40,444 nt of DNA from Heterostelium multicystogenum (taxonomy: Eukaryota; Evosea; Eumycetozoa; Acytosteliales; Acytosteliaceae): positions 1 through 40,444 of the forward strand of contig RCNN01000220.1 of the NCBI GenBank assembly GCA_003667245.1. The letters are read 5' to 3'. The notes beneath the pieces are model-generated. The model saw nothing but the letters and a program-made list of their open reading frames with translations, was not told where the DNA came from and did not search any database. Of the stretch, positions 31,767-40,444 are shown piece by piece; the first letter of the stretch is position 1, and each line of letters begins with the position of its first letter. A program made the translations under genes and the position numbers.

Positions 31767-32613
31767 ATGGAAAGCAATTTTACAAATTACTACGAGGAGA
31801 TAACTTTCTTTTCTTGAAGAGTATCCAATCCCACCCAACCAGCATGAAACCTTTGTAGAATCAGGAATTCCTACTTATCCAAATGATACCATATCAACTT
31901 TCGGTCCTGACTTCCACCAAAATTATCAAGACCAGTTTGATAATGCACTCCAACCATCCTTATTCATCTCAACAAATTCAATGACCGATGCTCTAACCAA
32001 TGATGTCCCAATGAATAATCTTCCAGCAATCGAGAATCCAATGATCTCCATTCCTAGTTTTGGAATCCAGGATATTCAAAATCATGGTAATCCCCCCAGT
32101 AAAGTGAATACTCCAGCCGTTGACGAAAAAGAATTTCCTAAAGAAGCATTTAGAACTACTTTTATAAAGGAGAGCTCCCAGCAACATTAAGAATAGATTC
32201 AGGTGTTGATACCTGGCTATCCTTATTGCTTGAAAGTGGCCTTTTGCACAATAGAGGATTGGTCAATATTGATACTGATATCTTGAAAGAGCTGTTTCAA
32301 AGCTGCCTCAGTGTATACTACCAAACAAGCAGAATACACTATAAAGATTAATAGTCTGACTCCGAAAGAATCTACTCGGTGGAGATCGTTGTTAGATTAT
32401 AACAAAAACTCCTATCTCTTACGATTGGAAAAACTATTTCCTGAACCCAAGTTAGAAGATAGATCCAATGTCATTCAGCACTTAAAAGATAACGATCTCT
32501 TGAAAGTTCAGATTCCCGATGTTAAAAAATCAGAAATCTGTAAGAAATTCCAAATCTCAAAAGAAACATTGAGTAGTATTATCAGTAACCACAACAGCAG
32601 ACACAAAAAATAA
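31767..32613 (+). CDS. Unrecognised protein with possible C-terminal helix-turn-helix
   Basis: The start is ATG 31767 (MESNFTNYYEEITFF), continuing after one frame break as LEEYPIPPNQHETFVESGIP, then a low-complexity polar region rich in Pro/Asn/Ser (MTDALTNDVPMNNLPAIENP). After a break at about 32185 the sequence becomes helical: LRIDSGVDTWLSLLLESGLL, ILKELFQSCL, INSLTPKESTRWRSLLDY. The C terminus has KKSEICKKFQISKETLSSII followed by NHNSRHKK, which has the look of a helix-turn-helix (K-x-x-E-I-x-x-x-F-x-I-S). A transcription-related role would fit, but no family is recognised. Length is about 280 residues. The stop is 82 bp from the stop of the convergent lipid kinase gene. Confidence 0.55.
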
Positions 32614-32695
32614 TCAAATTGAATAAATTTTCATTTTTTTTTTTTTATTTGTAATTTACATAAACAGTGCACACAGGTTATTGTGTGGTTCAACT

Positions 32696-34359
32696 TTAAA
32701 ATGTGTCGCAATTAAAACCAAACGATTCTTTAATATCTAGTAATTCACCATCAATAACTAATGGAATATCAAAATTATTAATTTTGAATATGAACTCTTT
32801 GGTTTTGTAATATTCTATATCATTTACTATATCAATTAGTGAAGTTGTATTATTATTGCCAGAAGTTGAATAGTTGATAACTAAATTTGAAGTACTATTA
32901 GATGTGTTGAAAATCCACGGTAACAGCTTTTTTTTATCATTTTGTTTAGAGATTATCAAATCAATAAATCCATCTGAGAAATGTGAGTAAGGGAATATAT
33001 TAAAGTCCTGTCTTAGAAATGAACACTTTCCTGCTATTAGAAATGTCATTCCTTTAGGATAATCCCCTGTTGATCCATTAACGCATTTCCAATCTGTTAG
33101 ATCATTGAGAGGCCTTTTCCACGCTCCACTGGCTCTTTCTTGTTGCAAACAACGCAATTTTGTTTTTTGCAAGTATTATGTTTATAAATCGAGCTGAAAT
33201 GCCTTGATGGTAGGAAATACAGTGTTGAGTCAAACTGCTTGAGTGGTAGAGAAATAAATGTGGAGTAGAGAGAGGATATATATGGTCTAAATCCTTTTGA
33301 CCATTTGATGTTTTCTTGAACCTTCTCTTTATAACTGATGATACCCCATCCAACATTGACCAAGCTGTAAACTCTTCTTGTTTCTTGATATCCATTATAG
33401 ATGTCACCTGGTCTATCAAATTGACTGTAAGTGAATCGACTCAATCCATCTTGACTAAATTCATTCATTTGAAATTCATTTGTCTTCTCAATTTTTTGGT
33501 CATTGAGGGAGTGTACATGATTATTAGGAGGATACACATATTGCTGGCTTTTAATGGAGCTAATTGATAAAACATCTACATAGTGAATCGAATTTCTTAA
33601 AATGATATCTACAGCATGTTCAGGTGAAGTAATGCCAAGAGATGTTGAGAGAAGATTATTTGTTCCTGCTGGTATAACACCTATTGGAATATGTCTAGCA
33701 ATTGAAGAGTCTGACCTATTAAATAGGCCATTGATAACCTCATGAACCAATCCATCGCCACCAACACAAAAACAATACCGTCACAATCTTTTTGCGATAA
33801 CTGAGATGCGATTCGATAAGCATCATTTTTGTATCTTGTCTCTGTAAATATGCAAATGATATCCTCTATCTTCAAACATATGCTTTACACTTTGAAATAT
33901 CTTGCCAGCATTATTATCACCACTGACAGGATTAATAAATATAATCAAATTCCTATTTTCGTTGGGTTTGTCACTATCTAAGTATCTATTGGCCTCTGGT
34001 ACTATAAATGATCGATTAGATATTGAAGATCACATAATGTTAATGATAATTACATTGATGATGTTCGTTTGATATTAAAAATGAAGATTGCTTTTGTCGA
34101 GAAACAAATTGATTGACCACAATACAATAAAAGTATATAAGTAGGCAATATAACCAGTGAACAATATCTGTAAATCTATTCTTTCTATTTATTGTCATCT
34201 TCAAAGAATCAGCAGCTATGTTTATTCCATGATTACTATTAATACTATTATTATTATTATTATTGTTGTTGTTGTTTTTATACTAGTATTGTCACTACTG
34301 CTATTATTATTATTATTATTATTACTATCAGATATATTATTACTTATATTATTTATCAT
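32696..34359 (-). CDS. Sphingosine/diacylglycerol-kinase-family lipid kinase
   Basis: This is a lipid kinase of the DAGK-catalytic superfamily, closest in motif layout to sphingosine kinases. The N terminus is a poly-Asn stretch (MINNISNNISDSNNNNNN) followed by a hydrophobic segment RFTDIVHWLYCLLIYFYCIV. A 52-bp intron at 34002-34053 leads to LPEANRYLDSDKPNENRN. The ATP site follows as NLIIFINPVSGDNNAGKIF, then DGIVFCVGGDGLVHEVINGL (the GGDG motif, after correcting one break near 33760) and GVIPAGTNNLLSTSLGI. The middle SLVNVGWGIISYKEKVQENI is like the S-x-x-WGF region of sphingosine kinases. The C-terminal lobe ends FSDGFIDLIISKQ and DIPLVIDGELLDIKE. Ceramide kinase is an alternative. Two to three frame breaks. 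About 530 residues. Confidence 0.8.
34240..34330 (-). repeat. (ATT)n trinucleotide run encoding poly-Asn
   Basis: Repeated ATT/TTG triplets on plus become AAT/CAA on minus and encode the Asn-rich N terminus of the lipid kinase. The run is frame-broken once (ACAACA...ATAATA), consistent with a repeat-length error. Confidence 0.7.
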
Positions 34360-34482
34360 TATTATTTTATTTCTTTTTATTTTTGAACTAGAAAATTAAT
34401 TAAAAAAGGTGTTCAATTTATAATTATTAAATTTATTTATTGGTCACCAACAAAAACCAAAAAAACCAAAAAATAGAGAGAA

Positions 34483-35350
34483 TCAAAGTTCAGTAATGTC
34501 ATCAGGATCTTTTTGAGTCTCTCTACTTTTCTTTCTGAGCTCTCTTTTAACAGTTTCCTCCATTGCAATGTCTCTTTCGAGGTTAGACTGCGTAATTTGG
34601 TGAGAACAACCAACAACAGGGCAGGAAATCTGTGAAGTTCTTCTGAACATGCTTTGGATGGCATCTTTCGAATATGTGTGTCCACAAGTCTTGACTTGAC
34701 AGGATTCTCAAAATGCCTTTTGGTTATTGGACAAATGATATTAACTGTCTGAGATGCAATAAATATATCCTCATTTCCTCCATCATCAAATGGCTCTGTG
34801 TGATTAATACTCTGAAATTATAATTTAGTAAATACTATGAAATGCAATTGGCGAAATTAACTTACCCATATCTTTTGTTTGTATTCTTTATACTCTTTAT
34901 TCTGTTTGAGTTGCTCCAATTGAGATTCGATATTCCGCAGCATATTTCCATGTTTAATAAACTCTTCGGCATCTCTAATTGGTGCGGGTTGTGACCCATC
35001 TAGTTGCTGAACTCGTATCTGTACATTCATTCGGTCAATGTATTGCTTTAGAGTAGCAATATCTTGCTTGTGCTTTGTAATAAATTGCTCAACATATAGG
35101 CATTTTAAATAGTCTTCATCCAGCTGACCTGCCTGATATAGTTAGTAATCATGATAAAGTATTAGTTATGGCAGTATCTTGTATTTCAGTAATTTAGATA
35201 GAATACAAAAGGATAGTTATCTTCTTCAGACTCTAAACTTAACGCTGACTGAGTGATGTTGTGCTTGTGCGCAGTAATTAGTTTCTGTAATGCTCCATAG
35301 TTTTTGTCAATAGACTCTAAATCCTCTATTCTTGGTAAGCTGTTGTCCAT
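34483..35350 (-). CDS. nse2: NSE2/MMS21-type SUMO E3 ligase (SMC5-SMC6 complex)
   Basis: This is the SUMO ligase subunit of the SMC5/6 genome-maintenance complex (nucleus). Three exons: 35350-35207, 35132-34866 and 34811-34483, with introns 35133-35206 and 34812-34865, both in frame. The N-terminal two thirds are helical and coiled-coil-like (MDNSLPRIEDLESIDKNYGA, then YVEQFITKHKQDIATLKQYI and SQLEQLKQNKEYKEYKQKIW), as expected for binding SMC5. The C terminus is an SP-RING: IICPITKRHFENPVK, KTCGHTYSKDAIQSMF, ISCPVVGCSHQITQSNL, with the Cys-x-His and Cys...Cys zinc ligands. One frame break lies at about 34700 between PVK and KTCGH. Length is about 245 residues, typical of NSE2. It is divergent from MED21 across a 116-bp gap. 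Confidence 0.85.
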
Positions 35351-35466
35351 GTCGATCTTTTGTGTTTAAATAAATATTAAATTTTAAATTTAGTCAACAA
35401 AATCAATAAAATGAATAATTCTGTTTTTTTAATAAGAGCCCAAAATTTAAAAACTATTATTATTAT
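35351..35466. promoter_or_regulatory. Compact divergent promoter, NSE2 / MED21
   Basis: Only 116 bp separate the two outward start codons. It is AT-rich with a T7 run (about 35423-35429) and ATTATTATTAT just before the MED21 ATG. No gene and no other motif is recognised. Confidence 0.6.
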
Positions 35467-35941
35467 ATGGACTTGCTTACACAACTTCAAGATAAACTAG
35501 ATCACCTATTCCTTGTTTTTGGAACATTTATTGGTGTGCTCCAAAGAGATGCTCCTCCATCATCCTTTGACAATGGAATGCAATTAAATGATCAAGACAC
35601 TTTAAAGAAATGGGATACTCAGACCAAAGACATGGCGCTACAAGTCATTGAGACTTCCAAACTGATTGAATCAATCATTGACTCATTGCCTGGGTTCAAC
35701 CGAAATGAAGCTGAGCAATATGAGAGACTGCGTGTTCTAAATGATGAGTCGAATCAATTAAATATAGTCATAGAACAAACAAAGAGAGATGCTGGTATTT
35801 ATTTGTAAAATTCATTAATCGTCTCATACCTTCTTTTCTAAACCATTAATTTACACTACTACTACTACTATTATAGAAGAAATGTTGTCGTTGGTAAAAG
35901 ATGTGATCAAATTGATTTCAAACGAAACTCAAAAAATATAG
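35467..35941 (+). CDS. med21: Mediator complex subunit 21 (MED21/SRB7)
   Basis: This is a core subunit of the Mediator middle module, which pairs with MED7 in RNA polymerase II transcription. It starts MDLLTQLQDKLDHLFLVFGT, the family's D-x-LTQLQD opening, followed by FIGVLQRDAPPSSF, then two helices DMALQVIETSKLIESIIDSL and EAEQYERLRVLNDESNQLNI. An 82-bp intron at 35795-35876 joins KRDAG to EEMLSLVKDVIKLIS in frame. The end is NETQKI with a stop at 35941. Length is about 131 residues, matching MED21. There are no frame breaks. It is convergent with the reductase gene, 61 bp from stop to stop. Confidence 0.9.
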
Positions 35942-36002
35942 AATTATCAATAAACAATAAAAACTTGTATATTTATCAACCTAATTAAAATTCAATATCT
36001 AT

Positions 36003-36981
36003 TTATTGAGTCTTCTTCTTTGCCAAAAGCCTCTCTTTCTCTGGCTAAAATGCATGTCATACATAAGTTTTCTCAGAGAAGAAAGTTGGGATAACAGTGA
36101 TGAGGAATGTCTGGATACGGTGTGCCCAAAAACCAGCTGTGGATTTTTCATAACCGATGCAATTTACTGCAGCACGTGCATAGACATTTGGCATTGGGAT
36201 AAAGAGAGATGGCTTTCTAATCTTTGACATGTTGCTGACAACAATACCAGGAGCTAAGCATTGGACGAAAATACCACGGTTGGCATATTCACAATTGAGA
36301 GATGTTGAGAATCTATCAATGAATGCTTTTTGTACCACTGTATACCGATAAGAATGGAATAGAAAGCCATACCAGAAATGGAGGCTAAGTTGATAATGGC
36401 ACCTCTCTTGCGTTCTACCATAGATGGTAAGATTGCTTTCGAAAGTACTGTAGCAGCACGAACATTGAGATTGATCAATGCATCGATCCTGTCTAATGGT
36501 AACTCTTCCAAATACATTGGATGGTCATAAGAGATACCAACATTGTTTACAAGAATACCAACTTCGATCTTGTTCAGCTCTGGCATTAGCTTATTGGTAT
36601 AGCTATCATCACTTGTTGTGTTGAAATCGAATGGAATATATTTAGTTTGTACTTTGTACTTTTGTTGAATGGCCTCAGTTTCCTGACGGAGCTTCTCTTC
36701 ACTTCTGCTGATGAGACAAACATTCATACCTCTTCTGGCCAACTCGTGTGTATATGCCTTACCAATACCATCAGTTGCACCAGTAATAACTACAATAATG
36801 TCAGTAAATGATTGCCAAGTGTAACATATATATATAGATATACATACCTGCCCATGAACCATACTTTTTGAGATTGACTGCTGGTCTGAAGGTAACCGAG
36901 TAAATAAAGTTGATCAATTGGTATCCACATTTAAGGATAACTAAAAATCCAACAAATAAACAAATATTCAAAAAACATCAT
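36003..36981 (-). CDS. Very-long-chain 3-oxoacyl-CoA reductase (HSD17B12/IFA38-like)
   Basis: This is the NADPH-dependent ER enzyme of the second step of fatty-acid elongation (SDR family). The N terminus is hydrophobic (MMFLNICLFVGFLVILKCGY after removing one T from a T6 run). RPAVNLKKYGSWA then splices (intron about 36788-36847) to the cofactor motif VITGATDGIGKAYTHELARR. Further motifs are LVNNVGISYDHPMYLEEL, GAIINLASISGMAFYS and the catalytic Tyr/Lys region. As written that region is out of frame, but removing one T from the TTTTT at about 36329 gives IYSGTKAFIDRFS, the expected YxxxK. Downstream are GIFVQCLAPGIVVSNMSKIR and a C terminus ending AKKKTQ, a KKxx-type ER-retrieval signal. About five frame breaks. 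About 310 residues, normal for the family. Confidence 0.88.
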
Positions 36982-37442
36982 TGGTGGTGATTTACTATTG
37001 ATCAATATTGATATTTGGAATAACTACAAATTGAACTTAAACAACTATCACACCCTATCAACCAAATTAATTAAAAAATCTTCCACAAAAAAAAAATTTG
37101 TAAAAAATTTTATATGAACTTCATGTGAAAAAGGTTCTAGATGGATATGCTCATTGTGATGTTCTGACAATCAATTATATTGGACCAATATACAACCATA
37201 AGTATGGTACAGATAATTTGTGAATTGTACAACATGATCATCGATCATCAATATTAATACTATACTTTGTAGTTTTTTTTTTTTTTGTTTTTTTTTGGTT
37301 TTTATTTAATTTTTAAAAATTTTAAAGAATTTAAAATAAAAAACGACAAATCATATTCATAGTTTCATAGTTCTTGTTGTGTGTGTTTTTGGTCATTGAA
37401 TATTATAACAATCATAGATTACACCACCAACAATAACAACAA
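36982..37442. promoter_or_regulatory. Divergent promoter, 3-oxoacyl-CoA reductase / bL21m
   Basis: This 461-bp spacer has a perfect inverted repeat TATATTGG-A-CCAATATA at 37176-37192, long T tracts at about 37271-37300 and CA-rich sequence just before the bL21m start (typical leader). No gene is seen. Confidence 0.55.
37176..37192. promoter_or_regulatory. Inverted CCAAT palindrome
   Basis: TATATTGG and CCAATATA are exact reverse complements around a single A, putting CCAAT boxes on both strands about 200 bp and 250 bp from the two divergent start codons. CCAAT boxes are classical NF-Y sites; use here is inferred. Confidence 0.4.
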
Positions 37443-37913
37443 ATGTATAGTAACATTTTAGGATTGGTCAATCGATCACATCGTTCATTGAATTCATTGC
37501 TCTTATTAAACACACCAAAGACTATATTTTCAAATGCATACAGCAGCACCAACAATCAACAACTCAACAACAATAATGTAAATACGACTACCAAAGACAA
37601 TATTATAGACAATTCATTCGCAGTGGTACACTTGGGAGGTAAACAATATAAAGTCATCAAAGGGGATGTTATCATGTCTGATCGTATTCATGTCGATGTT
37701 GGTGAACACATCATCTTGGACAAAGTACTCATGGTTGGAACAAAAGAGAATACAATGATTGGTACCCCACTTGTCGAAGGTGCCAAAGTACATGCATTCA
37801 TCGAGGAACAATCCAAAGCCCCCAAAGTAACCATTTTCAAAAGAAAGAGAAGAAAGAATTACATGAGAACTACTGCTTTTACTCCTTTAGCTACTGTTTT
37901 AAGAATTGGTTGA
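37443..37913 (+). CDS. mrpl21: Mitochondrial large-subunit ribosomal protein bL21m
   Basis: This is a single-exon gene of 156 codons. The first 60 residues are a presequence-like and Asn-rich region (MYSNILGLVNRSHRSLNSLL; NNQQLNNNNVNTTT). The L21 domain follows: FAVVHLGGKQYKVIKGDVIM, RIHVDVGEHIILDKVLMVGT, GTPLVEGAKVHAFIEEQSKA, then the signature basic end TIFKRKRRKNYMRTTAF. There are no frame breaks. AATAAA at 37945-37952 gives the poly(A) signal. The stop is 80 bp from the FIP1 stop on the other strand. Confidence 0.95.
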   Translation: MYSNILGLVNRSHRSLNSLLLLNTPKTIFSNAYSSTNNQQLNNNNVNTTTKDNIIDNSFAVVHLGGKQYKVIKGDVIMSDRIHVDVGEHIILDKVLMVGTKENTMIGTPLVEGAKVHAFIEEQSKAPKVTIFKRKRRKNYMRTTAFTPLATVLRIG

Positions 37914-37993
37914 TATCTTTATCCAACAACCACACCAATAATCGAATAAATATAATTAATAATATAATGAATAGTTCATAATTGTGAATTTAT

Positions 37994-39291
37994 TTATCTC
38001 CTTCGTTTTGATCTTTCATCTTCTTGGTCGTCAAGTTTTCTTTTATAGTCGTTGCTGGTGTCACGATAGGTATCTCTCGAAGATCTTCTCTCAACGCTTC
38101 TACGTCTATCATCTTTCTTTCTGTCTTCTGCTCGATTGTAGTCATCTCTATCACGTTCTCTTACTTGATCTCTTTCCCTATCTCTGTTGTCTCTAGAAGA
38201 TTCGTTTTCTATCTCTCTCTCTATCTCTTTCTCTGTCTCTATCTCTGTCTCTATCTCTGTCTCTATCTCTTTCTCTATCTCTTCCAGTAGCATCTCGTGG
38301 GTCTCTTTCCCTGTCTCTTTCTCTGTCTCGTCGTCGATCTTCTGGTTGATTTGTGTTTTCATTATAGTTGGGACCTCTAAATCCACCTCTAGAAGGATAT
38401 TCGGGAGCATTAGCATATGGGGGCATATAGCCGCCTTGTTGTCTCATCATGTGTGGTGGAATATGTGACATGTTGTCATGTGGCCAATTTGGATTTTTCT
38501 CTTTTTGGTGCAAGTCTTTTACCAACATTATCTCTATTGGTGGGATTGGAGCTATTATTATTATGGTTGCTATTTGGATTTGTATTTCCAATGGAAATTG
38601 AACCATCAGTCATCATTAAAAGCTCTGGTGGTAAAATATCATTCTTGTTATCTTGATTCTTTGATTCGAAGGATTTAATCTTTCCTAAATTAAGTTGCTC
38701 AGCTCTGAGCTGATTCTGTCGATCACAATATGCTTTCCAAGTTTCTTCAGTAAAGTTATAGTTGAAGTAGTCTGACATATCAGCTCCAGGTTTGTTCCAT
38801 GGTTTGTCGTCGAATGAATCCAGTCGCACATCATATATGCTCTTTTGAGGTCTGGCAGATGGATAGGTAGGTTTTGTTGTACTACCAGGTAGCTTGGATA
38901 TAGGGTTTACAAACACTGGTTTAAATAACAGATCTGGCTTTGCCAGACTCAACACTCTCTGTGTCTAATACCAAGTTAACATCATCATCATCCTCATCGT
39001 CTTCCTCATCATCATCATCTTCTGCATCATCTTCATCGTTTTCATATTCGTTGGCATCTGCTTCTTGATCTTGTTGTTCATCAACATCTCCTTGGTTGAT
39101 ATCAATGTTATTGTCGTTATAAGTCTCTTGCTCAGTGTCACCAAGAACATTCTGTATTGGTCTTTTGATTGATTGAATCAACTATAAGTAATTGGTTGCT
39201 CTGGAAATAATAAAGAAACATACTTTTCTTGATATTCATCTTGGTTGTCGGTATCGACTGCCGTGTCGGATGTATCTATTATATCAGTCAT
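37994..39291 (-). CDS. fip1: FIP1-like pre-mRNA 3'-end processing factor
   Basis: FIP1 links poly(A) polymerase to CPSF in the nucleus. The start is ATG 39291 ([20 protein letters not shown]), with an intron from about 39226 to 39203. A long acidic region follows ([18 protein letters not shown]), then [13 protein letters not shown] and the diagnostic FIP1 motif [20 protein letters not shown] running into [20 protein letters not shown]. The C-terminal part is Asn/Pro-rich ([15 protein letters not shown]) and then a long Arg-Asp/Arg-Glu tract, ending [20 protein letters not shown] tails also occur in animal FIP1. Three to four frame breaks (about 39150, 38945, 38510 and 38200) lie mostly in repeats. 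CPSF73, its partner complex subunit, is in the same window. Confidence 0.88.
38205..38335 (-). repeat. TCTCTA/TCTCTG hexamer repeat encoding Arg-Asp/Glu dipeptides
   Basis: The plus-strand run of TCTCTATCTCTGTCTC units reads on the minus strand as alternating Arg-Asp and Arg-Glu. It makes the FIP1 tail. The frame is lost once inside it, where repeat length is easiest to misread. Confidence 0.85.
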
Positions 39292-39408
39292 TACTATACT
39301 GTACTGTTGAGTATTTTGGAAAGTTTAATAATGCAATTAGATGAATTTTAAAAAAAATGATTTTTTTATTTATTTTTATTTATTTGTCTGACAATGATAG
39401 GGTAATAA

Positions 39409-40444
39409 TTAAAGGAGACCTTGTTGTGATTTTATGGCCATCTCAATGATTTCATTTAGAAAGAATGAATCACTATGACCACCTTTAAGTGCTTTATCAG
39501 ATATAGTTAGTTTAGTAAAATCTACACCACAATAAGACTGATACTGCTCGATTGATCGCACTCTCCCTAAACAGTACTGAAACTTCGATATCATCTTGGT
39601 AGTTGCTGGGAATTGACATAATCTTCTTAAGACGTTGATGACTCTTTTGTCTTTGTTCATCAATTGATAATTCAGAATTAAATGTTGGTCTGTGTGTTCG
39701 TTTCCATAGATGAAATAGAATTGTGTGTGTAGGTGAATAGAAGTCATAGCCAGATGTCCACAGCCTTGCCGACATTAGCATCTCTTCACCAAAAAATAAG
39801 TGGTGTAGATGAGGGTCATAGGGTACTTCGCTTATCATAGTACCATATGAAAAGCTAAATCCTGCTACCCAGAATAAAGACTCTACAGGTTCTTTTAATC
39901 TAGGTACTGATGCCAATCGAGATCCTAGACGTAACATGTTATCTTGTGCACCAAAATTGCGAGCAACCAATAAAGTTGGATAGGTGTACACAGGCAGATT
40001 GTTAGGTAAGGTATATCCCATTGGATAGGCAGTAAGAATAGGTTTGTTTGACGGGCATTGCTTGAGTTGAGATATCAATATTTCATCCCAGTTTTGGATG
40101 AATCTCATATGGCTATCAATCTGTAGATAATATTTTTCACCTCGGTAAAGGGACTGGCATAAGTTTCCTTGCTAAGCAAGGTCCCTTTGCATCTCTATAA
40201 TCCATCCGAATCACGCTTATATTTTAATACATATTCCGATAAATCTTCCTTAAAGCAATCTAAATCTCCATCATTCATATCAAATTGCCAACACACCCCT
40301 ACAAATACGTTTGAAGCATTTTTTTGCTTTATTAAATATGTCTTTAATTGTCCACTGACATTCTTTTATACCAAATTAATAATCTACTATATGTCCATTG
40401 ATTCTATCACTTTACCACTATCTCTATGCTTGCTATAGATACAA
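39409..40444 (-). CDS. GlcNAc-transferase family protein (Skp1 GnT1-like), 5' end outside window
   Basis: This belongs to the cytoplasmic polypeptide alpha-GlcNAc-transferase family (Pfam GlcNAc). In Dictyostelium a member of this family adds the first sugar to hydroxyproline of Skp1. Visible motifs in order: WTIKDIFNKAK, NASNVFVGVCWQFD, VIRMDYRDAKGPCLARKL, CQSLYRGEKYYLQIDSHMRF (the DSH being the DxD-type metal site), NWDEILISQL, LTAYPMGYTLPNNLPVYTYP, WVAGFSFSYG, HHLFFGEEMLMSARLWTSGY, DFYSPTHTILFHLWKRTHRP. The C terminus is SIEQYQSYCGVDFTKL ending KSQQGLL, with the stop at 39409. Breaks occur at about 40320 (A7 for A6), 40215, 40160 and 39590. The start codon lies beyond position 40444. It may be the Skp1 enzyme or one of its paralogues. 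Confidence 0.85.

Noticed and set aside
34157..34399. Plus-strand frame rich in Leu/Ile/Val resembling a membrane protein
   Set aside because: It is the reverse complement of the poly-Asn and N-terminal coding region of the lipid kinase.
38024..38468. Plus-strand Ser/Leu/Tyr repeat frames
   Set aside because: They mirror the Arg-Asp/Arg-Glu repeat of FIP1 on the minus strand.
1..40444. tRNA, snRNA and other structured RNA genes
   Set aside because: No B-box-like GGTTCGANTCC with a matching A box or GC-rich cloverleaf was seen by eye. A covariance search would be needed to exclude small RNAs.

Overview
The window looks like nuclear DNA of a dictyostelid social amoeba (Amoebozoa). It is very AT-rich outside genes. 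It has many short introns (about 50-110 bp) with GTAAGT/GTATGT donors, and Asn/Gln, Asp/Asn and Arg-Asp repeats inside proteins. Gene families include a cytoplasmic polypeptide-GlcNAc-transferase relative, a tripeptidyl-peptidase-1-like sedolisin and an S28 carboxypeptidase. I see no tRNA or rRNA gene, no transposon and no CRISPR array. The species cannot be named from the sequence alone.

The most important caveat is that many genes, including near-universal ones such as CPSF73, are broken by single-base indels, often in short homopolymers. Undoing each indel restores conserved family residues, which points to draft-sequence errors rather than gene decay. Gene ends below therefore come from following the protein family across frames, not from one open frame.

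Layout. 1-1220: no gene. 1221-2846 (-): family-3 O-methyltransferase, heavily frame-broken. 3495-5304 (-): PHO80-like cyclin with an Asn/Gln insertion. 5305-10430: a 5.1-kb tract with no confident gene but several coding-like islands. 10431-13109 (-): CPSF73. 14316-15764 (+): mitochondrial DnaJ/Tid1. 15989-16559 (+): BolA-like. 16585-16969 (-): small Asp/Asn-repeat protein. 17430-18254 (+): METTL21-like methyltransferase. 18246-20294 (-): surface beta-strand-repeat membrane protein. 20494-22127 (-): S28 Pro-X carboxypeptidase. 22255-22860 (-): Siva-like Cys-rich protein. 23026-23943 (+): COA1/TIM21-like mitochondrial protein. 23966-26461 (-): membrane-anchored TPP1-like sedolisin. 26620-31534 (-): SAC9-type phosphoinositide phosphatase homologue. 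31767-32613 (+): unrecognised protein. 32696-34359 (-): sphingosine/diacylglycerol-kinase-like lipid kinase. 34483-35350 (-): NSE2/MMS21 SUMO ligase. 35467-35941 (+): Mediator MED21. 36003-36981 (-): very-long-chain 3-oxoacyl-CoA reductase. 37443-37913 (+): mitochondrial bL21. 37994-39291 (-): FIP1. 39409-40444 (-): GlcNAc-transferase family protein, cut by the window edge.

From about 14 kb onward the genes are packed as alternating convergent and divergent pairs. Convergent stop codons lie from -9 bp (overlap) to about 80 bp apart, and divergent starts from about 116 to 460 bp apart. Functionally the window is a mix of housekeeping genes: mRNA 3'-end formation (CPSF73 and FIP1, 25 kb apart), transcription (MED21), genome maintenance (NSE2), mitochondrial protein folding and translation, lipid signalling and elongation, and lysosomal proteolysis. 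I see no operon-like or dedicated novel multi-gene system. The most notable individual items are the SAC9 homologue with an altered catalytic loop, the Siva-like protein, the membrane-anchored sedolisin, and the overlapping convergent 3' ends.
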